From the NCBI GenBank assembly GCA_003218305.1, contig QHMY01000079.1, forward strand, positions 1 through 38,248: a stretch of DNA of 38,248 nt, written 5' to 3'. Of this stretch, positions 34,157 through 38,248 are shown piece by piece (within the stretch, counting starts at the first letter, position 1; the number at the start of each line of letters is the position of its first letter). This DNA comes from Verrucomicrobiota bacterium (GTDB lineage Bacteria > Verrucomicrobiota > Verrucomicrobiia > Chthoniobacterales > UBA10450). Position numbers and translations under genes: made by a program. The notes below the pieces were generated by a model. That model had not been told where the DNA came from and did no database searches. It worked only from the letters and a program-made list of their open reading frames with translations.

Positions 34157-34999
34157 CTAGGCCCCGCTCCGAACGCGCTTTTCGGCGATCCAGTCGCGAT
34201 ACGTCGTCGCGGTCCGGTTTTCGGCCAGTCTATCCGTTAAGCGCAGGAGTTGTCGCCAAATCTCGCGATGATCGCGGTCGGTGGGATGAATGCTCACCCG
34301 CGCGAGCGACGCGCCCTCAAGTTGGCGGGCCAGCAGAGCGTTCCAAGCCAGGCTCGCGACCCGGCGCCACCCGCTCCTCACGCTATAAACCAGGGTTCGT
34401 GCGGGAAAGTTGTCGCCTGAGCGCAAGTCACGCACCGTGGTTAGTCTCGTCGTGTATTCCATTTGGGCTTCGACCGCCGCTCGTTCCGCGGCGGAGCCGA
34501 GGAGCCAGGCCGGGGCAATAAAGCCGCGCGGCGACAGGCCCGCCGCCACAAACTCCTCCCGGGCCCGGTTTATTCGCCGAAGCGATTCATCGTAATCGAG
34601 ATCGAAAAATTCGCCTTCATCGCTGGTATAAAGCCGGGTGAAGAATTTCTCGGGAAGGTTTTCTCCCTCTCGTCGCGGCCTCTGATGAAAATATCCGTGG
34701 ATGACCACTTCGTGTCCCAGCGATTCCAAGTCCTGTAGCCACCGCACGAAACCGCGATCCTCCGAAAACGAGCCGCGGTGGTGGTAATTCGGAATGACCA
34801 GGAGCGAGCAAACCGGAATGTGATGAGCGGAAAGCTCTTTCACGATCTCTGCCACCGCCGATTGGGTGGCTGGCGCAACGTCGTGGATGGAAACCACCAA
34901 TGCTTCCCGCTTTGCCTCCGCCGAGAGAGCGAAAATAGATGGCAACGATGTCGCGGTGGCGCCGGTCACGCCGGATTTTCGATCCCAACCTGAAAGCAA
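34157..34999 (-). CDS. DUF2334 / polysaccharide deacetylase-like protein
   Basis: The 280-residue protein has the NodB-like fold features of the DUF2334 group: the N-terminal Asp motif 'VVSIHDVAP', a metal-binding His pair in 'EVVIHGYFH', 'GFIAPAW' and a late His in 'RVSIHPTD'. These enzymes remove acyl groups from polysaccharides or glycolipids; the substrate is unknown here. There is no clear signal peptide, so action in the cytosol or on the inner face is possible. The first about 30 residues are poorly conserved in look and the start could be internal. It is followed after 9 bp by the PHP-glycosyltransferase fusion, suggesting a shared glycan or glycolipid pathway. Confidence 0.75.
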   Translation of the reverse strand: MLSGWDRKSGVTGATATSLPSIFALSAEAKREALVVSIHDVAPATQSAVAEIVKELSAHHIPVCSLLVIPNYHHRGSFSEDRGFVRWLQDLESLGHEVVIHGYFHQRPRREGENLPEKFFTRLYTSDEGEFFDLDYDESLRRINRAREEFVAAGLSPRGFIAPAWLLGSAAERAAVEAQMEYTTRLTTVRDLRSGDNFPARTLVYSVRSGWRRVASLAWNALLARQLEGASLARVSIHPTDRDHREIWRQLLRLTDRLAENRTATTYRDWIAEKRVRSGA

Positions 35000-35028
35000 A
35001 CAAGCGTAATCGGCTCCAACTCAGGTAG

Positions 35029-35049
35029 GGACGGCGCGCTGCGCCGTCC
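35029..35049. repeat. 21-bp hairpin repeat, ggac-stem family
   Basis: Nine-base arms ggacggcgc and gcgccgtcc flank a 3-base loop. It is preceded by gtagg, as in the reverse complement of the hairpin at 14830-14850. It lies in the 149-bp gap between the deacetylase gene start and the EVE gene end. Confidence 0.75.
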
Positions 35050-35148
35050 GGAGGAATGGATCACGAGCAGGAGCCGAGCACGAGAACGAGGATGACGGCC
35101 GTCGCGGAGGCGTATCTGTCGCAGGAGCGGACGCCGTGGGGCGGAGTC

Positions 35149-35556
35149 CTACCGTGCCATCCCGAGAATCTCGGCAAACTCCGCGCTCGTGACGGGCTGG
35201 ACCGACAGGCGGGACAGGCGCAGCAGGGCCATTCCCTTCAGCTTCGGGTTGTGCTTGATCTCGTCGAGCGTCACCGGACAGGGCAATTCTTTCTCGGGGG
35301 CGAGATCGACCGCGCTCCAATCGCCTTCTTCCGCCGTGCGATCCGCATACGCTTCGCGGACCACTTTCGCAATCCCAACGACCGCCTTCTCCGTCACGCT
35401 ATGATAAAACAGCACCGTGTCGCCTTTGCGCATGGCGCGGAGGTTATTGCGGGCCGTAAAATTGCGAACGCCAGTCCAGGAGGTCTTGCCATCGGCGGCA
35501 AAATTCGCCCACGAATAAGCCGACGGTTCCTGTTTCACGAGCCAGAAATTTTTCAT
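35149..35556 (-). CDS. EVE-domain protein
   Basis: The 135-residue protein is a single EVE domain: 'MKNFWLVKQEPSAYSWANF', 'WTGVRNFTARNNLRAMRKGDTVLFYHS' and 'GIAKVVREAYAD' are family hallmarks. EVE domains are PUA-like folds thought to bind modified bases in nucleic acids; the cellular role in most bacteria is unsettled. The ORF track starts at 35766, but its first 70 residues are read-through of palindromic repeats (copy 3 and the 35605 palindrome). The ATG at 35556 begins the domain exactly, as in family members of about 135-155 residues. Confidence 0.88.
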   Translation of the reverse strand: MKNFWLVKQEPSAYSWANFAADGKTSWTGVRNFTARNNLRAMRKGDTVLFYHSVTEKAVVGIAKVVREAYADRTAEEGDWSAVDLAPEKELPCPVTLDEIKHNPKLKGMALLRLSRLSVQPVTSAEFAEILGMAR

Positions 35557-35604
35557 CGCCGCCTTACGTAACTGAGGATGACCTTGTTTGGAAGCCCCAA
35601 GGAG

Positions 35605-35624
35605 CGGCGGTCTGCAGACCGCCG
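35605..35624. repeat. Perfect 20-bp palindrome cggcggtctgcagaccgccg
   Basis: It is fully self-complementary, with left flank aaggag as at 12561-12580. The sequence after it (agaagggcggtttggaaagcgcccct) resembles degenerate further arms. Confidence 0.8.
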
Positions 35625-35721
35625 ACCGAAAGAAGGGCGGTTTGGAAAGCGCCCCTCTTTGAGGTCTCCAGCGTGGTTCATCTTCTATCGCGATTCCGAA
35701 AACTGCGCGATAAAAAATGCG

Positions 35722-35877
35722 TGTCATCCCGAGTCGCGCAGACGACGAGGGACCTCTCAGTTGCAATTTACGCTACCGCGAGTCCTCAGGCGTTCAGTTA
35801 CGGAGGACGTGTGATGTTTCGCGGTAGCGCTTGAGCAGTTGCGAGGTCCCTCGCCGTCTGCGCGGCTCGGGATGACA
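35722..35877. repeat. 156-bp dispersed nested inverted repeat, copy 3
   Basis: The outer ends tgtcatcccgagtcgcgcag and its inverted partner ending cgggatgaca are nearly identical to copy 1. The inner pair gctaccgcg / cgcggtagc is intact, enclosing a 39-bp loop with its own weak inverted repeat (gtcctc...gaggac). Confidence 0.9.
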
Positions 35878-35954
35878 GGCGCCCGCTGGACTTTTCCAGA
35901 GTGTCGTGGCCTCAACATTCGACAAGGGTGCTCCAGTGTTTCAGACTCGTCCTA

Positions 35955-36635
35955 ATGGAGCGCGGCGTGTTTATCACATTTGAAGGCTCGGAAGGCTGCG
36001 GCAAATCGACCCAGGCGGCGCGGCTTGGCGCGCGGCTCAAGAAGGCCGGCCTCCATGTGCTCATGACGCGCGAGCCGGGCGGCACCGCGATCGGGGAGAA
36101 AATTCGCGATCTCCTCCAGTTCGCGCCGGAGAGTGCTTCGATGGCGCCGGAGACAGAGTTGTTGCTGTTCGAAGCGAGCCGCAGCCAACTCGTGCGCGAG
36201 ATAATCAGGCCGGCCCTCGAGCAAGGCTCCGTGGTTATCTCCGATCGATTTTTTGATTCGACCACGGTTTACCAGGGCGTGGCTCGAAAACTCGAACCCG
36301 ACATCGTCGCCATCCTGAATAATTTCGCTGCGGGCGGCGACCGCCCGGACCTGACCATCATCCTCGACCTGGATGTCACGGCCGCCCACGCCCGCATGTT
36401 GCGCCGCGTCCGCCCGGTCGTGGCCATCGACCGAATGGAACAGGAGCCGGTCGAATTCTACGAACGAGTCCGTGAAGGGTACCGCGAACTCGCGCGACGC
36501 GAGCCCGGCCGCCTTGTCGTAATCGATGGCGCGCAATCCGCCGACGCGATCGAAGCGGAGATTTGGAAACTCCTCGCGGCGCGTTTCCCAGCGCTTCCCC
36601 AATCGGAACTCGAAATTCGGAATTCGAAATTCTAG
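35955..36635 (+). CDS. tmk: Thymidylate kinase
   Basis: The enzyme phosphorylates dTMP to dTDP with ATP. The 226-residue product (ATG at 35955; the track's 18 extra residues are not family-like) has the P-loop 'FEGSEGCGKSTQAARL', the 'REPGGTAIGEKIRDLL' segment and 'VISDRFFDSTTVYQG', including the DR-x-YDS/T-type substrate motif. The C-terminal helices 'FYERVREGYRELARREP' are normal. It is followed 2 bp later by the DNA polymerase III delta' gene; tmk-holB is a very common pair in bacteria, which supports both calls. Confidence 0.95.
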   Translation: MERGVFITFEGSEGCGKSTQAARLGARLKKAGLHVLMTREPGGTAIGEKIRDLLQFAPESASMAPETELLLFEASRSQLVREIIRPALEQGSVVISDRFFDSTTVYQGVARKLEPDIVAILNNFAAGGDRPDLTIILDLDVTAAHARMLRRVRPVVAIDRMEQEPVEFYERVREGYRELARREPGRLVVIDGAQSADAIEAEIWKLLAARFPALPQSELEIRNSKF

Positions 36636-36637
36636 CC

Positions 36638-37609
36638 ATGGCCTTTACCCGCGCCGGCGCAATGCAATACCTGACCCGGGCTCACGAACGCGGCCGTCTG
36701 GGCCACGCTTACCTGATTTCAGGACCGCCCGGCAGCGGAAAACACGGCCTCGCCTCCGATCTTTCCGGTCTGGTCACGGGCACCACTGCCTCCGACGTTT
36801 TCGCGGCGCAGCCGCCGGGAGTTTACCTGGCCGAACCGGAGTCCAAATCGCGCCGGATTGTAATCGATCAGGTGCGCGCGCTCGAACATGCCTTGCAGAT
36901 GCGCGCGTCCGGAGGACATCGCAAGGTGGCGATAGTGGCCGAGGCCGATCGCCTCCAGCCTCAGGCAGCGAACGCCTTCTTGAAAACCCTGGAGGAACCG
37001 CCTAACGACTCGCTCCTTCTCCTCCTGAGCTCAATGCCGGAGGTGCTCCCGGACACGATTCTCTCCCGCTGCATCGCCGTGCCCCTGGCCGCGGAGGAGA
37101 AAGCTGAGCCCTCCGCCGAGGAAAAGGAATTGGTGGAGTTGTTGGGCGCCGTCGTCACGCCGGAAGCAAAAGGAGTGCAAGTCGCCTATCGGATGGCGCG
37201 ACGTTTCCAGCGTTTGCTCTCACAGATCCGCGAGACGATCCAGGAGGAAAATGCGGCGGCCTTGAAACGTGAGCAGGTGCGCTACAAGCAGACGACGGAT
37301 GGGGCCTGGCTGGATGAACGGGAAGATTATTTCAAGGCCCTCTCGGAAAGCCAGTACGTGCGGCAACGGGCGCGCCTGGTCGAAATCCTTTTTCTTTGGT
37401 GGTCGGACGTGCTTCGCGCGAAGACCGGTGGGGCGCGGCGGGAACTGCCTTCCGCGAGCGACCAGACAAGCCTCCTCGCGCAAAAGCTATCGACGCCAGA
37501 CATCCTGCGTCGCATCCGGCGCTTGGAGGAAATGCGGGATCATCTGGGACGAAACATTCAGGAAGCGCTCGCGGTCGAAGTCGCGTTTCTGAGTGTGTTC
37601 ACGTTTTAA
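36638..37609 (+). CDS. holB: DNA polymerase III delta' subunit-like clamp-loader ATPase
   Basis: The 323-residue protein (ATG at 36638, 2 bp after tmk) has the AAA+ fold of clamp-loader subunits: 'HAYLISGPPGSGKHGLA' (P-loop region), 'VIVAEADRLQPQAANAFLKTLEEPP'-type Walker B and sensor region, and 'DTILSRC' (the SRC motif). The four-Cys zinc module found in many gamma and delta' subunits is absent; in its place is a short 'AAQPPGVYLAEPES' stretch. The role is loading the sliding clamp on DNA at replication forks. The ORF track start at 36563 lies inside tmk and is rejected. Confidence 0.9.
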   Translation: MAFTRAGAMQYLTRAHERGRLGHAYLISGPPGSGKHGLASDLSGLVTGTTASDVFAAQPPGVYLAEPESKSRRIVIDQVRALEHALQMRASGGHRKVAIVAEADRLQPQAANAFLKTLEEPPNDSLLLLLSSMPEVLPDTILSRCIAVPLAAEEKAEPSAEEKELVELLGAVVTPEAKGVQVAYRMARRFQRLLSQIRETIQEENAAALKREQVRYKQTTDGAWLDEREDYFKALSESQYVRQRARLVEILFLWWSDVLRAKTGGARRELPSASDQTSLLAQKLSTPDILRRIRRLEEMRDHLGRNIQEALAVEVAFLSVFTF

Positions 37610-37648
37610 CCTGGTGCGGGTTTCAAAACCAAAGAGCGGGGGTTCCCG

Positions 37649-37750
37649 TGTCATCCCGAGCAGAGCGAAGCGACGTCGAGGGACCCCGTGGCAAAACCGA
37701 ACGCCCAGCCACGGGGTCCCTCGACTCAACTACGCTGCGCTCGGGATGAC
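37649..37750. repeat. 102-bp short form of the dispersed inverted repeat, copy 4
   Basis: It begins tgtcatcccgagcagagcga and ends with an inverted cgctcgggatgacc, with inner arms gagggaccccgtgg / ccacggggtccctc around a 21-base loop. It shares the tgtcatcccgag and gagggacc words with copies 1-3 but has a different middle. It fills most of the gap between holB and the fabG-like gene and may form a terminator hairpin. Confidence 0.85.
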
Positions 37751-37801
37751 CGGGGGACACGCCGTTCCTTATGATTGTTCTCCGGATTGACGCAGCCTAT
37801 C

Positions 37802-38248
37802 ATGCCCACTTCTATGAGATTCGAGAACCAGGTCGCCGTTGTTACGGGAGCGGGGAGAGGAATTGGGCACGCCATCGCCGTGCGTCTAGCCAGCGAAGGC
37901 GCGCGCGTTGCTTCCGTCAGCCGCACCGAGGCCAACGCGCAACGAACCGCCGACGAAATCAATGCATTGCGCGCGGAGGCGGCGAAGGCTTACTCGGTCG
38001 ATGTGGCGGACCACTCCACCGTTCAGGGCATCGGCGGGAAAATCCTGGAAGACTTCGGCCGCGTCGACATCCTGGTGAACAACGCCGGAGTGACGCGCGA
38101 CGGTCTCAGCATGCGAATGTCGATTGAGGACTGGGACACGGTGCTGAACACGAACCTGAGGGGCGCGTTTAATTTCACCCAGGCTCTGATGCGATCGATG
38201 ATCAAACAGCGGAGCGGTCGGATAATCAATATCAGTTCGGTTATCGGA
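37802..38248 (+). CDS. fabG: FabG-like short-chain dehydrogenase/reductase, 3'-truncated by window edge
   Basis: This gene is open to the right edge and therefore missing from the ORF track; I translated it by hand. The 149 visible residues start 'MPTSMRFENQVAVVTGAGRGIG' (NAD(P)-binding TGxxxGxG). They continue with 'VDVADHSTV', 'GRVDILVNNAGVTRDGLSMRM' and 'LRGAFNFTQALM', and end at 'RIINISSVIG', which contains the catalytic Ser. The YxxxK site is beyond the edge. The 'NNAGVTRDGLSMRM' segment is typical of 3-oxoacyl-ACP reductase FabG of fatty acid synthesis. A second ATG at 37814 is also possible. A pterin reductase role cannot be excluded from sequence alone but is less likely. Confidence 0.85.
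   Translation, partial: MPTSMRFENQVAVVTGAGRGIGHAIAVRLASEGARVASVSRTEANAQRTADEINALRAEAAKAYSVDVADHSTVQGIGGKILEDFGRVDILVNNAGVTRDGLSMRMSIEDWDTVLNTNLRGAFNFTQALMRSMIKQRSGRIINISSVIG

Larger units (their letters stand above)
35557..35954. other. 398-bp divergent intergenic region with two repeat families
   Basis: It lies between the EVE gene start and the tmk start. It holds the perfect palindrome at 35605-35624 and repeat copy 3 at 35722-35877. Promoters for the two divergent genes should be here, but I see no convincing boxes. Confidence 0.7.

Noticed and set aside
32186-34240. 684-residue plus-strand ORF opposite the PHP-glycosyltransferase gene
   Set aside because: Antisense shadow: rich in Arg/His/Gly with no motif, while the minus-strand frame has conserved PHP and GT4 signatures.
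37802-38248. FabG-like gene considered as a sepiapterin or dihydropteridine reductase completing the pterin pathway
   Set aside because: It is 26 kb from the pterin genes, next to tmk-holB, and carries the FabG-typical 'NNAGVTRDGLSMRM' segment.

Overview
The window reads as chromosomal DNA of a GC-rich, Gram-negative (diderm) soil- or sediment-type bacterium. Direct evidence for two membranes is an outer-membrane beta-barrel gene ending in Phe, a TamB-like gene, an RlpA-like lipoprotein candidate and several signal peptides. The combination of a long Phe hydroxylase, a PHP-glycosyltransferase fusion and gene gaps packed with palindromic repeats fits Verrucomicrobiota (Chthoniobacterales-like) best. 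That placement is an inference from gene content; no rRNA is present to confirm it. I saw no tRNA, rRNA, CRISPR array, phage or transposase gene.

Layout: (1) 1-4943, tamB-like and tamA/bamA-like genes for outer-membrane protein assembly. The first carries an exact 225-bp in-frame tandem duplication and the second a palindromic repeat inside its signal-peptide region. (2) 5269-14641, an aromatic amino acid block: a PLP aromatic amino acid decarboxylase, 4-hydroxyphenylpyruvate dioxygenase, homogentisate dioxygenase, an NlpC/P60 hydrolase, GTP cyclohydrolase I, a three-domain 6-pyruvoyl-tetrahydropterin synthase fusion, a small secreted protein and, convergent, a long phenylalanine 4-hydroxylase. 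Together these would make a pterin cofactor, hydroxylate Phe to Tyr and open the ring via homogentisate. The aminotransferase, pterin recycling enzymes and last two catabolic steps are not in the window. (3) 14856-16315, a UbiA-like membrane protein overlapping a methyltransferase. (4) 16523-19172, an ECF sigma factor with a large anti-sigma/DUF4349 membrane protein. (5) 19493-22763, an L,D-transpeptidase and MscS channel pair and an unrecognised tail-anchored protein. (6) 22790-26773, trehalohydrolase TreZ and a glycogen debranching enzyme. (7) 27128-31691, a membrane protein, an RlpA-like protein, a hybrid histidine kinase and a peptidoglycan-binding protein. (8) 31745-35556, a PHP-glycosyltransferase fusion, a DUF2334 deacetylase and an EVE protein. 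(9) 35955-38248, tmk, holB and the 5' part of a fabG-like gene cut by the window edge (absent from the ORF track because it is open-ended).

The most interesting gene is the triple PTPS fusion at 10636-11850. Its third domain keeps the zinc ligands and catalytic Cys but has lost the Asp-His pair. Domains 1 and 2 keep Asp-His but have lost the Cys and the complete zinc site. In known PTPS the catalytic triad is built between subunits, so the chain looks like a covalent pseudo-trimer with split active-site duties.

The second theme is repeats. Nearly every gap over about 100 bp holds palindromic elements: a 155-bp nested inverted repeat in three full and one short copy, a 62-bp tandem array, and several short hairpin families. 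They produce false N-terminal extensions in the ORF track, so several starts were moved inward.
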